Positions 1-64,000 of a stretch of 64,000 bases of DNA are shown here, one piece after another (the first letter of the stretch is position 1; each line of letters opens with the position of its first letter). Position numbers and translations under genes: made by a program. The stretch is from assembly GCA_054601695.1 (NCBI GenBank), contig BAAHQB010000075.1, positions 1-64,000 of the forward strand, written 5' to 3'. Source of the stretch: Amorphochlora amoebiformis (lineage: Eukaryota; Cercozoa; Chlorarachniophyceae). The notes under the pieces were generated by a model that saw only the letters and a list, made by a program, of their open reading frames with translations, searched no databases and was not told where the DNA came from.

Positions 1-1003
1 ACCCGACACCCTAACCCGACACCCTAACCCGACACCCTAACCCGACACCCTAACCCGACACCCTAACCCTAACCCTAACCCTAACCCTAACCCTAACCCT
101 AACCCCACACCCTAACCCTAACCCTAACCCGACACCCTAACCCTAACCCGACACCCTAACCCTAACCCGACACCCTAACCCTAACCCGACACCCTAACCC
201 GACACCCTAACCCTAACCCTAACCCTACACCCTAACCCTAACCCTAACCCTAACCCTAACCCTAACCCGACACCCTAACCCTAACCCTAACCCTAACCCT
301 AACCCTAACCCGACACCCTAACCCTAACCCTACACCCTAACCCTAACCCTAACCCGACACCCTAACCCTAACCCTAACCCGACACCCTAACCCGACACCC
401 TAACCCTAACCCTAACCCTAACCCTAACCCGACACCCTAACCCTAACCCTAACCCTAACCCTGACCCTAACCCGCCCTAACCCTAACCCGACACCCTAAC
501 CCTAACCCGACACCCTAACCCTAACCCGACACTCTAACCCTAACCCGACACCCGGACCCTAACCCGACACCCGGACCCTAACCCGACACCCCAACCCTTA
601 CCCGACACCCTAACCCGACACCCTAACCCGACACCCTAACCCTAACCCGACACCCTAACCCTAACCCGACACCCTAACCCTAACCCGACACCCTAACCCT
701 AACCCGACACCCTAACCCTAACCCGACACCCTATTCCTAACCCGACACCCTAACCCGACACCCTAACCCTAACCCGACACCCTAACCCTAACCCGACACC
801 CTAACCCGACACCCTAACCCTAACCCGACACCCTAACCCGACACCCTAACCCGACACCCTACCCCTAACCCTAACCCTAACCCGACACCCTAACCCTAAC
901 CCGACACCCTAACCCTAACCCGACACCCTAACCCTAACCCTAACCCGACACTCTCTACACTCTAACCCTTACCCGACACCTAGGACACCCTAACCCGACA
1001 CTC
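1..1003. repeat. Telomeric repeat array with variant units
   Basis: The left end is an almost uninterrupted array of CCCTAA units mixed with the longer unit CCCGACACCCTAA, the C-rich strand of TTAGGG and TTAGGGTGTCGGG. Reading 5' to 3' into the chromosome, this is the orientation expected at a left chromosome end. Pure CCCTAA runs occur near 61-110 and 235-305. The CCCGACA-containing variant dominates elsewhere, and scattered point changes (CCCGGACC, CTCTAACC) increase near 540-600 and 940-1003. The array stops abruptly at about 1003. Variant units this close to the end suggest either a degenerate proximal telomere or a telomerase with a loose template. Confidence 0.97.
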
Positions 1004-1157
1004 CAATTGAACTTAATTTAGAGGTTGTATGGTTAATTAATTTATGTTGAAGTTTGTGATTATCTAGATTATGTACATTTGAAATTGATATTTAAGTTAT
1101 CGTATTATAGTTTTAAAGGAAACTTAGTAAAACTCCAATTGTGAGAATTCTATGAAT

Positions 1158-7565
<6,408 letters not shown>

Positions 7566-7988
7566 GTTCTCTGATGAAAGTGTACACAATGTTGATGTGT
7601 GAATGTGGCCTTGGCATGTTGACGTGTGATATGTGTCGACGTTGTGTGTATGATGATGTTTTAATGCGGATATTGTAATGCGGGCATGTTGATGTGGATA
7701 TATTGATGTGAATAGGTGTACGGCTTGGGATTGGATAGTAGAGAGCTTGTGGATATGCCTGGAATACAGACGACGGCCGTTGTCGGGGTCGGCGGAAGCT
7801 GGCTCTGGATGTGGGCTCCGTGGGCTCCGTGTGCTTCGTGAGATCCGTGGGATCCGTGGGCTCCGTGGGCTCCGTGGGCTCCGTAGGCTGCCAACCATTC
7901 CGCCAAATATCCGACCGACGGCAGTTTGAAAAAGGTGGTATGGTTTCGTTCGAGCATTAGTTGATTGGCAGAATCGTGAGAGAGTACG
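7566..7988. promoter_or_regulatory. Putative bidirectional promoter, Sel1 gene and GT31 gene
   Basis: 423 bp separate the divergent start codons. It holds a GTTGATGTG-type short repeat near 7590-7715 and about eight copies of a 9-bp GGGCTCCGT unit at 7805-7890. No TATA box or conserved factor site can be named with confidence. Confidence 0.5.
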
Positions 7989-9697
7989 ATGTCTGCTCGC
8001 GACACAGAAAGGTGGCACAAAAGCCCCAAACATCTCGACAACTCTGACAATGCCAAGTCTCCCCACACCCGCACATGGCCGAGAAACCCAAAGCACTACT
8101 TACATCACGAAAGGGATGAATTCAACGGTATGTCATTTCCAACTTCAGCTGCATTTTCAAGTGCATCGGCATCCAAGTTAAAATGCAACCCTGTGTCCAA
8201 GCCTGCACCATCTATATCAACACAAACCTGCGCTCACAAATGCAAAACCACGTGGTTGGCGGCCTGGTTTGTGATGGTTGCTGCGGTGTCTATGATGGGG
8301 TTGGTCGAGACATACCTTAGTGACACAGCCTCAATTGATCCCTTACAACCCAACCGCACACCAAAAAAAACAACGACGACACCAATCACGGATGTCGCTA
8401 ACACCGCACATGGAGACGCAAATCGCCTGGGCAACATGAAATCCATGACCCCTGCTTCCCGTTTCAATTCGCCCTCGAATTCCGATCCAACCCCTAATCT
8501 TCGAGACCTAGCCGATCCAGCCCGTGCATCTGCCAAGAGCGATTACTGTGCTGCTAAGACCGAGGACTCAACTGATACCATCGCCAATCCGGACACCTTC
8601 GTCTACGTCATCGATACTCACTTTTCTAAAGGCGCGTATGAAATGCGCATGGCGAGTCGGAACACGTGGCTCAGATGGGTGAAAGCTCGTAACGACACCT
8701 ACAGGTTCTTTCTCTGGAAACCACCCCCGAGTGACCGCGACGCGACTCGGAGTCTAGAACAGGAGATGCAACGCTTCCAAGATATTGTGCTCCTCGACTT
8801 CCACCATGATGTCTTTTGGCCCTGGGACTCCAACGCTTTGAATCTTACTACCTCTCCTCACATTGACATCCACCAACGCATGCAGAGGGAAGGAACCCTC
8901 ATCAGGTGAAACCGCCTTGCGCTAAATAACAACACCAAATCATACACCTCATATCAATTATCTTCTTACATCTATCACGAAATCATACAACTCACATCAA
9001 ACTGTCTTCTTACATATCGAGATATACCACGAAATCATACACCTCACATAAAACTGTGCACTTACATATGCCACGAAATCATACACCTACATCAAACTGT
9101 CTACTTACGTCTACCACGAAACCATGCACCCCACATCAAATGGTCTTCTTACATATACTATGAAATCGTACACATCACATCAAACTGTCTACTTACATAT
9201 ACCACGAAATCATGCACCTCACATCAAACTAACTTCTTACATATACCACGAAATCATACACCTCACATCAAACTGTCTTCTTACATATGCAACGAAATCA
9301 TACACCTCACATCAAATGGTCTTCTTACATATACCACGAAATCATACACCTCACATCAAACTGTCTACTTACGTCTACCACGAAACCATGCACCCCACAT
9401 CAAATGGTCTTCTTACATATACTAAGAAATCATACACATCACATCAAAATGGCCTTTTACATATACCACGAAATCATATACCTCACATCAAACTAACTTC
9501 TTACATATACCACGAAATCATACACCTCACATCAAACTGTCTACTTACATCATGTATGGCCAAATGCGGATTTGCATGTAGCTGAGCAATTGACAAGTGT
9601 GAGCAACACCTAGGCTTGCGTTTCACTGGGCTCTCACCAACATCCCGGAAGCTGCTACCATTGTCAAGGTAACACCGTCACAATCTCTATCACACAC

Positions 9698-9757
<60 letters not shown>

Positions 9758-9897
9758 CGTATGTATGTATTATATACATTTGTACACATACATTAAACAA
9801 AACCATGTGTAATGTATATATATATATATATATAACATCTATATATATATATATATTATATACACATACATACATATATATATATATATTATATATA

Positions 9898-9940
<43 letters not shown>

Positions 9941-10030
9941 TGTGTGTGTATATGGATAAGATATATTGTATGTGCATATACGCACACATACATGTATACA
10001 CATATACATGTATATACACGTACACATATT

Positions 10031-10095
<65 letters not shown>

Positions 10096-10156
10096 ATGTA
10101 TATAAATTATGTATTATCTACATATATATATATATATATATAAATTATGTATTATC

Positions 10157-10196
<40 letters not shown>

Positions 10197-10228
10197 ATAT
10201 AAGTATGTTACATGTATATGTATATATA

Positions 10229-10260
<32 letters not shown>

Positions 10261-11407
10261 TATGTATATATACATATATATATATACACATAATATATAT
10301 ATATATAATATATGGATGAGAGTATCTCCTCGGTGAGTGTGTGCATGCATTTACAGGCCGACTATGATACATTCGTGTGCGTCCCGACACTGAAATGTGC
10401 CAGAAGACAACTTCCCAACACAATGCTCTTCTGGGTACGTACTTCCACCCCCTCATACCCAACGACAACTACCACTAACACCCGCTCATACCCAACGACA
10501 ATGCTCTTCTGGCTACTAACACCCCCTCATACCCAACGACAACTACCCAACTCAATGCCCTTCTGGCTACTAACACCCCCTCATACCCGAAGACAACTAC
10601 CAAACACAATGCTCTTCTGGCTACTAACACCCCCTTCATATCACACCGATAACATCCCACCAACAACTCATACCACACCAATAACACCCCACCAAAAGAC
10701 TCATACCCTTCATATCACCAACACCTCACCACCAGCTTATACCCCTCATATAACACCTCACCACTAACTATGCTAACTCATATCCTCATATCACACAATC
10801 GCACCTCACCACCACCTCATACCCCTCATATTATATAACACCTCACCACAAACTAGGCGAACTCATACCCCTCATTCATATCACACCAATCACACCTCAC
10901 CACCAACACATACCCCTCATGTAACACCTCACCTAACTCATACCCCTCATTCATATCACACCAATCACACCTCACCACCAACACATACCCCTCACGTAAC
11001 ACCTCACCTAACACATACCCCTCATGCATATCACACCAATCACACCTCACCACCAACGCATACCCCTCATACAACACCTCACCAAACACCTCACCACTTA
11101 CTAGGCTAACTCATACCTTCATATCACACCAATCACATCTCACTGTCACCACCAACGCATACCCTCATACCCCTCATACAACACCAACAACACCTCAGCA
11201 GCTATTTGTTTTCAGGGGAGGTTCTGGGACATGCCAAACCAACGCATACGCACAGCAACAACACCTCATTAGCTTTTTTGTTTTCAGGGGAGGTTCTGGG
11301 ACATGCCAAACCAACCCAAGGAACTCTGTCGAGCGGATCAAAACTTCCAGGTCAACAAACGAAACACATTCATCATACACCAATATGTACACACATATAT
11401 ATACACA

Positions 11408-11444
<37 letters not shown>

Positions 11445-11533
11445 GATATATATATATATATAATTGATATATTTATATATATTATATATATATATATATA
11501 TATAATATATATATTATATGTAAATATATATAT

Positions 11534-11565
<32 letters not shown>

Positions 11566-11721
11566 ATATGTATTATATGTGAATATATATATATATATAT
11601 ATACATATAAAATATATATATATACTTATACTGTATATAGTTTTGTAGCTGTATATATTAATAGGCACATATATGTATGCTATAGAATAGGACATGGAAA
11701 TGTCTACATGCATATACACAC

Positions 11722-11776
<55 letters not shown>

Positions 11777-11824
11777 AAATTGCATATATATATATATATA
11801 TATATAAAAGTATAAATACACACT

Positions 11825-11869
<45 letters not shown>

Positions 11870-12886
11870 TATGTAGGAATGTTCAGATATATATGTATGT
11901 ATATGTATGTATATGTATATATATATATATATATAGTGTGTATATATATATATATATGCGTCCCGACGGTGCCTAATGTATGTTTTGATTTGGGTTTTGA
12001 TGTGACTTTGATTTAGGTTTTGATGTGTGTTTTTATTTCGGTTTTGATGTGGGCTTAGATTTAGGTTTTGATGTGTGTTTTGATTTAGGTGTGTTTTGTT
12101 TTAGGTATGTGCTTGATTTAGGTTTTGATGTGTGTGTTTGATTTAGGTTTTCTCTCGGGATTTGTTGATTCGCGCAATGTGTTGGTTCAATAGTACCAGA
12201 TCAGGCTGGGACAACACGCAAAATTGGGCGTACGGGAATTGGGGCCCTCTGCTACGATTGAAATGGAGCTTAGGATCTCCTTTCAAGGGCACTCATCATC
12301 ACGACAATCGCGACCATCACGACCATCACGACCATATCGACCATCGCAACCATCGCAACCATCACGACCAAGCGTGGGAGCAAATGAATGTGCACCACGA
12401 TCCAAGAATTGATTCTCAACAGGGGTAACATGTTACATTATTACCCGTCATACAAGCCTTCCTATGCTCATCACTGTTCGAAACCCTTATCATACTTACT
12501 TTCACTATGCAATGCGAAATTTTATTCGATTATGGTTTTCGGTTGTCTTTTTCGTTGATTATTTGTTGGTGTTTGTTGGTTTTTGTTGCTTGTTCGGTTT
12601 TTGTGTTTCGTTTGGTTTTTGTCGATGACGTGACAGCTGGCATCACGGAGGGCTGGTTGTGACGCCATTCAGGCCAAGTAAACGGACAACTCTACAAAAA
12701 ATGTGCAAGGCCCACGTTGCCGTGCACGTCATCGTCAAGGACCCAACAATGCACAAACACATGTTCGAAGCCACACCAAACGATACTCACTGCGCCATTC
12801 AACAACATACTAACCTCACACCCTCCACCGACCGACTCGAAACTCGTGCTCCGCGTTGTCTTGGGAACCCCACGACTAAAACATAG
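7989..12886 (+). CDS. GT31-family beta-1,3-glycosyltransferase, type II membrane protein, 6 exons
   Basis: GT31 enzymes transfer a sugar (often galactose or N-acetylglucosamine) from UDP-sugar in the Golgi lumen. Exons: 7989-8905, 9614-9668, 10357-10434, 11288-11350, 12147-12424, 12637-12886; phases agree and predict 546 residues. Visible: a cytosolic tail, one membrane anchor at about 88-106 ([17 protein letters not shown]), a low-complexity stem, RNTWLRW (residues 222-228), the [16 protein letters not shown] block, [15 protein letters not shown], then ADYDTFV with DYD at 326-328 in the place of the metal-binding DxD. Later come [24 protein letters not shown] and HVIVKDP. Exon 5 carries a His/Asp/Asn-rich stretch from a CATCACGAC repeat, and the usual EDV motif before it is not obvious. 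Donor specificity cannot be read. Confidence 0.88.
8930..9560. repeat. Minisatellite in GT31 intron 1
   Basis: About 12 units of roughly 44-61 bp with core CACGAAATCATACACCTCAC and ATCAAACTGTCTTCTTACAT. Sequence between cores is itself conserved, so there are no unique spacers. It fills most of the intron between exons 1 and 2. Confidence 0.9.
10398..11200. repeat. Exon-derived and ACC-rich minisatellites in GT31 intron 3
   Basis: The first part (10398-10640) repeats the 3' end of exon 3: exon CCCAACACAATGCTCTTCTGG is echoed by imperfect copies ending ATGCTCTTCTGG, ATGCCCTTCTGG and ATGCTCTTCTGG, followed by CTACTAACACCCCCTCATAC. Further right (10640-11200) it grades into a CTCATACCCCTCATATCACA array. 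Confidence 0.85.
11205..11243 (+). pseudogene. Partial copy of GT31 exon 4 with acceptor
   Basis: A 39-bp segment TTTGTTTTCAG plus the first 28 bases of exon 4 (GGGAGGTTCTGGGACATGCC onwards). It is identical to the functional acceptor region at 11277-11315 and then diverges. It gives a decoy 3' splice site about 70 bp upstream of the real one. Confidence 0.85.
11965..12155. repeat. Boundary-derived minisatellite at GT31 exon 5 acceptor
   Basis: About eight units of GATTTAGGTTTTGATGTGTG lead directly into the true acceptor GATTTAG followed by exon GTTTTCTCTCGG at 12147. Every unit therefore carries an acceptor and the first exon bases. Confidence 0.85.
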
Positions 12887-13563
12887 GCAAAACCTCAACT
12901 CACTACAACACTAGACTACTCAACTCAACTCGACTAGACTACCTCAACTCGACTCACACAACTCTACCTCTACCTTGACCCGCTCGACTATCTCAACTCG
13001 ACTAGACTACCTCAAGTCGACTACAACACTGCACTACCTCAACTAGACTCGTCTAGGCTGCCTCCACTAGACTACAACACTGCACTACATCAACCTGACT
13101 AGACTACACTAACTCAACTCGACTACAACACCACTACCTCAACTCGACACTAACTCAACTCGACTACAACACCACTACCTAACTCGACATGTTAGTCTTG
13201 AATCCCAAACCACGCAGTGCCTGGAGAGACCCACTGGAAGCATCTACTGCCATCGAAACACCATCATCTAGATGATCTAGATCATCTATATCATCTAGAT
13301 CATCTAGATCATCTATATCATCGGAATGATCTAGATGATCGATGTAGATCGTCTAGACCATGTGGATCATGCGCCCTGGGCATGATCATTTTCAACTTGA
13401 AATCACCATCAGCACTAACACTACTAACTAGACTCTACTAGACTACCCTTGCCAAATTGCTACCGGTCTTATTAGATAAGCCTAATATAATATCACGGTA
13501 CTATACTGACATATATCTACTGTATAGTATAGTGTATACTCCAGATCAGATCTAGAAAAACAT

Positions 13564-13602
<39 letters not shown>

Positions 13603-13693
13603 TATATATGTATGTTTCAATATATATATTCTAGAAAATGTAAACCATAGCATATATATATATATGTATATACATACTAGTATATATATCTAG

Positions 13694-13746
<53 letters not shown>

Positions 13747-13875
13747 CTAGTATATATATCTAGTATATATATATATATATATCTAGTATATATATCTAGT
13801 ATATATATATATATATATATTTATTTATATATATATCTAGTATATATATATAATATATACACAAATATCTATATG

Positions 13876-13915
<40 letters not shown>

Positions 13916-14350
13916 TATATGACTCTCGTTGGTCTAGTTGGTCGTTTGGATACAATGATTAGATCTAGTATCTAGAGTATACCTAGAATCTCAGATACTA
14001 GAGAATCTTGTAGAGATAGCACCTCTGTACCCAGTATCAACTCTAAACTTTTGCACATGTGTCCGGTGTCTAGAATGAGGCTTTCAAGTTATTCTTATTC
14101 CGCTTCTTATTACTATAACATATTTTATACTTTTCCTGACACCGTATATCATGGTATATAATAATAATATATACACATATATATTCTATATATATATATC
14201 TAGATATATATGAATGTATATTTTACATATGAAGATATATAAATATATATGCGTGTATATATGTGTATATGTGGAATATTTCTCTTAGAAACTCCTGTGT
14301 TTACCTATGTAAGCGGAAGGTATGAAACATATATATATGTATATATGTAT

Positions 14351-14401
<51 letters not shown>

Positions 14402-15406
14402 TACACGTGTAGACTGAGTATGTACAATTATAAATGTAATACTAGCGACATATACGTGCACGATATATATTTATATTCAATAGTATATCATAGTATATAT
14501 ATATATATATATCATATATATATATATATGTATATCCTAGATCTAGTTGATATCCTGAGTGAACTGAGTGATTTTGATATGCCTTGAACTAGGTGAATCC
14601 ATGAGTGACTGAGTCCTGTGACAATCTCTAGAATCTTAGCACAATCTAAATATCGTCGCGAGCCCGGCCACTGCCGAAGTACTCGAACTACTAGAACTAG
14701 AGATACAGCCTACAGAGAAATCATAATTTATCTAGAATCATTAGGCTAGAGCCGGTAATCGTCTAGATAATAGATTCGTACAACCATCAGTACTGTACAT
14801 CGTGCTGCACTGAGTGCGTCGTTCTAACTAGTGCGTATACCATGTATAGGTTAAAAAGAGCAATCTGATAAGCGTTTAGGTTAAAAAGGGCATTCTGATA
14901 AGGCTTTAATTTACGCAGTGCGGCGAAGACCGTGATAACGTCTAGAACATGTACATATACAACTTCAAAACTAAACTGTTGCAGAAACTCGGAATGTCTA
15001 AAAATGGGCCAGGCATACATTTCCGGATCTGTATTCATCGTGGTTATACCAATTCCTCGAATCGTATGCTACCCCCCCCCGATCCCGATCCGGATCCGGA
15101 TCCGGATCCAGATCTAGCTGATTCGGACATCGCTATCGATCCCCAACCCGATCTCCGATCTCATCCCCTTCGAGGATCCCGACCCATGCGCATCCGATCC
15201 CTACCAAAAACCCGATCCCGATCCTGACCGACCCCGCCCAACCACGACCCCGCCCAACCACGACCCCGCCCAACCATAACCCCGCCCAACCACGACCCCA
15301 ACCCCGACGCCAACCCCCGAGCATCGCTCTAGTCCCTATGTGAGAGCCGACCCCAGCCACGAGGCCTATCTATTCTATCTAGTATGCAGCAAGTGGAAAA
15401 GTAGTG
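12887..15406. repeat. Convergent intergenic region, repeats only
   Basis: No supported gene lies between the GT31 stop and the Rubisco-fusion stop. It holds a CTCAACTCGACTAGACTAC array (12890-13190), a palindrome-rich ATCTAGATCATC array (13262-13345), several (TA)n tracts with TCTAGTATATATA units (13560-13920, 14150-14530), non-repetitive AT-rich DNA (14550-15060), a GATCCGGATCCGGATCC stretch near 15080-15110 and an ACCCCGCCCAACCACG array (15225-15305). Confidence 0.8.
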
Positions 15407-20881
<5,475 letters not shown>

Positions 20882-21265
20882 GCTCCAACTGGGCACCCCT
20901 GCCGCTGCGGCGCTCCGTGCGGCCTGCCAACAAGAGAGTTGGAAAAAGGCGCTCGGCGAAGCGTCCTGAAAGGCCCGCCCGAATTAAAAATCAAAATCTA
21001 GATATTAAGATATTGATCTACTGCAGATATTAGATATCTCCGCTGGTCTTATAAGAATAGGGTAGTCAAACCCATCATTGCGCTTCGATTCGCGTCAAGG
21101 GCACACAAGGAAGCTAAAGATATCGCCACCACCGCGGCCCAACGAGAGGAAGTAATACGAAGCAGACGAACCATGGTTGCCTAAATTTAACTCCCTCGCT
21201 TCACAATTCCCCGCGCAAACAAGCACATATCACTGATTGCCCTCTGTGACTCTATCCTTCCGAAT
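20882..21265. promoter_or_regulatory. Putative bidirectional promoter, Rubisco fusion and DEP-oxidoreductase
   Basis: 384 bp separate the two divergent ATG codons. The region is free of (TA)n and has a more even base composition than its surroundings, as the other head-to-head spacers do. No specific site is claimed. Confidence 0.5.
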
Positions 21266-37022
<15,757 letters not shown>

Positions 37023-38053
37023 CTTTTCCTCGGTGATCCCAATACACTCGCCATGAAACCAGTCATTGCATACGTCACCTGAGTTTGCGCCAGATAGGTC
37101 ATCATCATCACCCGAGAAACAAAACTGAACAAAAAATTGTATTTGTATTGCTTCGATATCACGCACATGCGATCATGAAGTCCCCATCCTGATAAGTATC
37201 GTTGCAAACACAATACTTTTTAGTGTAGTCGATAGGTTCAGTAGACTTAGCGTTCACTTGGTCAAGCTCCTCCTTCCATTCCGTATCTGACAATTCAAAT
37301 AGTAGTATCAAGCACGTCCATCGAGGCATTGAACCTCTGGGAAACATGAGGTAACCGCTTTCATCCTACTCTTTCCGCCGGCTCTTTCCTTAAATTGGTA
37401 GAAAGTACCCCGAGTTGACAGAAAACAGAAAACAGAGTGCGAATGAAATAAAGGAAGGTTTGAGGTTAAAAAAAAAGTCATACCGAATTTGGCGTGACTC
37501 TTGCAGTACTGGGATCCACTTGTGGCGAACTGAGAGCACGGACGACCGTAACGTTTTTTGTTGCCCTCCGACAAGCACACATACCCGCAGATCTGGCTAC
37601 CTAACTCAATAAATCACATATGTCAAACACATCTCAGGAGAGAAAGAATCTCACACCCCATCCAACCACACTCAAAACACGTCACGTCACGTCCAGTCAT
37701 ACACCACCCCTGCCGAGCCCGAGGTGATTTGATTGGAATGATGACAATCATGCAATTCGCCCCTCACCGTGCACCGTTGTGTAGAGTCCCTGTGCGCGCT
37801 TCTGCTTGGCCTCGACCTGCCGCTGGGCCCGGGACTTGCATACAGATCCCTTCCTTCTCTTTCGCGCCCGTACTGACCCATTTCCTTTGGATTTTTTGGT
37901 CGTGAGGTCAGGAATGTTCGACATGGTCGAATCGCTCGCGCGCTTCCTGCTCGACAGCGAGCTAGGCGTTGGGGATGTCTCTTCAAAATCAGGGGACGGA
38001 TTTGCGCCCCATTCGTTCTGCTGGAGCCGATGTTTGAGATCATCGTCGCTCAT
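37023..38053 (-). CDS. PHD-finger protein, Spp1/CFP1-like, 3' end not identified
   Basis: Four exons, phases consistent: 38053-37768, 37600-37484, 37286-37167, 37078-37023; 193 residues. Residues 1-95 are basic and disordered (SDDDLKHRLQQNEW, RKRASDS, RARKRRKGSVCKSRAQRQ), probably nuclear. Residues 97-134 hold a small Cys/His motif: CGYVC, KKRYGRPCS, SGSQYCKSHAKF, resembling the C3HC3H-like putative DNA-binding knuckle. Residues about 158-193 start a PHD finger: YCVCNDTYQDGDFMIACDVC then NDWFHGECIGITEEK. PHD fingers of this kind read methylated H3K4 in COMPASS complexes; that is family knowledge. The final Cys pair of the finger and everything downstream should lie beyond the donor at 37022, but I could not find the exon. 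It is head-to-head with the dynein gene. Confidence 0.82.
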
Positions 38054-38420
38054 TATCCATAATTTCCCTGACAATATCTCCTGCTTTATTGGGCGTATTG
38101 AGGGATCCTTTGTCCCTGCTATCCTGGGTGGTCAAACCGACGCTGGATAGGATCCCGGGATTAAATTTACATGGGGATTTCACGGAGTGCTTCGTCATTA
38201 CCGGGTATTTGTGTATGTAATCCCGGGATCCTTCTCCATCGGCACCCACGGCACCCAATCCCGCTTTGGATGGAAGCCCAAACGCGCTGAGCAGAAACGA
38301 CAGCACTTGAGTTGGACCAAGGTAGTATCGGGCGGAACATAAGGGTTTGTTTTGTAGAGAATACTACGCTCAGCACTCAGAGGTGTTTGCTGGTGGTTAA
38401 TGTGTGTATTTTGATAGAAT
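38054..38420. promoter_or_regulatory. Putative bidirectional promoter, PHD gene and dynein gene
   Basis: 367 bp separate the divergent ATG codons; no (TA)n is present. A minus-strand open frame overlaps it (38040-38306) but has no family resemblance and most likely reflects the 5' UTR. Confidence 0.5.
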
Positions 38421-50710
<12,290 letters not shown>

Positions 50711-51370
50711 AAGTAGTCGAACTTCTAGACTTGGCTGAGGACTATCATCGCTATCATCTCACTCTATTCGCCCCAGTAGGTAGGCACATGCCACTGATAT
50801 CTTATGCATGTACAAGAACTAATGATTGACTCACAAGTCTTGTTGTCACATTGATGTCTAGAACTTCATCAGTATATAGACTAGCTAGTAGTGCACGCAG
50901 TAGTCTCTAGAGTCTTGGTATCTCTAGTATCTATCTAATGAGTTCCACCTAGTCTACAAATAACAATACTAGAAATAGAATACTAGCTCAACTGCGTACA
51001 GCTAGAACTACTTCTAGTACTTAGATCGATCTAGTAGATTCTAGAACTACTAGAACTAGTAAAATATCTAGAATCTAGAGAATATACGTGGCAATTTAAG
51101 ATAACAACTGGTGTAAACTAGATCTAATGCATATGTAAGTTCTACTAGTCTAAGTTCTCCTTGTCAACTTTTGACACAACTTGATATGAAAGTTTATCTG
51201 AACTTCTGACTAGTCTAAGTCACCAACAACAAGCACAGAAGCAAGCCCGCCCTTCACTAGCTAAATACTTGTAGTACCTACTGCGTTGCGAGCTGGTCTA
51301 TATCTAGATATGCGCAAGGCTAGAAGGCTGGCTCAGTCATCTTAACCTGGTTATGGCGTCGGCCCCGCGA
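50711..51370. other. Convergent intergenic region, non-repetitive
   Basis: 660 bp between the dynein stop and the RhoGAP-Costars stop. It is AT-rich with many CTAGA/TCTAG words but no (TA)n and no supported gene; it presumably carries both 3' UTRs. Confidence 0.6.

Positions 51371-64000
<12,630 letters not shown>

Noticed and set aside
8930-9560. CRISPR-like array (also 47540-48030 and 52830-53460)
   Set aside because: The supposed spacers are themselves repeated, units drift in length, and the context is eukaryotic introns; these are minisatellites.
38040-38306. Minus-strand frame upstream of the PHD protein as an extra N-terminal domain
   Set aside because: It ends in a stop just inside the chosen start codon, in a different frame, and shows no recognisable motif.

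Overview
This is the end of a eukaryotic nuclear chromosome. It opens with about 1 kb of CCCTAA-type (TTAGGG) telomere repeat in the orientation expected at a left chromosome end, then runs into eight intron-rich genes. Introns are GT-AG. Long introns and intergenic gaps are filled with (TA)n tracts and minisatellites, so most long open frames in the window are not genes. I built the gene models by hand, joining exons only where splice sites, reading phase and protein family agreed. Seven of the eight models have a start codon, and six also have a stop; the summed exon length of each of these six is a multiple of three.

The organism looks like a flagellated alga with a complex (secondary) plastid. 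It has a nuclear gene for a form IB-like Rubisco small-subunit domain preceded by a classic signal peptide and an acid-free transit-peptide-like stretch, and it has an outer-arm axonemal dynein intermediate chain. A chlorarachniophyte-like or other secondary green-plastid alga would fit. This is inference, not proof.

Layout: (1) telomere 1-1003. (2) Sel1-repeat protein, minus, 1158-7565. (3) GT31 glycosyltransferase, plus, 7989-12886. (4) Rubisco small-subunit domain fused to a prion-like linker and a coiled coil, minus, 15407-20881. (5) DEP domain fused to a MerA/Lpd-like FAD disulfide oxidoreductase, plus, 21266-32814. (6) PHD-finger protein, Spp1/CFP1-like, minus, 37023-38053, 3' end not found. 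(7) Axonemal dynein intermediate chain, DNAI1 type, plus, 38421-50710. (8) RhoGAP-like/Costars protein, minus, 51371-57488. (9) Unrecognised Pro-rich protein with two PPxY motifs, plus, from 58750 off the right edge. Strands alternate strictly, giving four head-to-head pairs; three of these have spacers of only 367-423 bp.

Two things stand out. The first is the Rubisco small-subunit fusion, whose Ser/Gly/Tyr/Gln-rich linker and C-terminal coiled coil look designed for self-association and could act in a pyrenoid. The second is a pattern repeated in six of the eight genes: short tandem arrays in introns are built from copies of the neighbouring exon-intron boundary (acceptor plus first exon bases, or last exon bases plus donor). 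In one case a whole 65-bp exon is duplicated with splice sites intact. I know of no named process that covers this.
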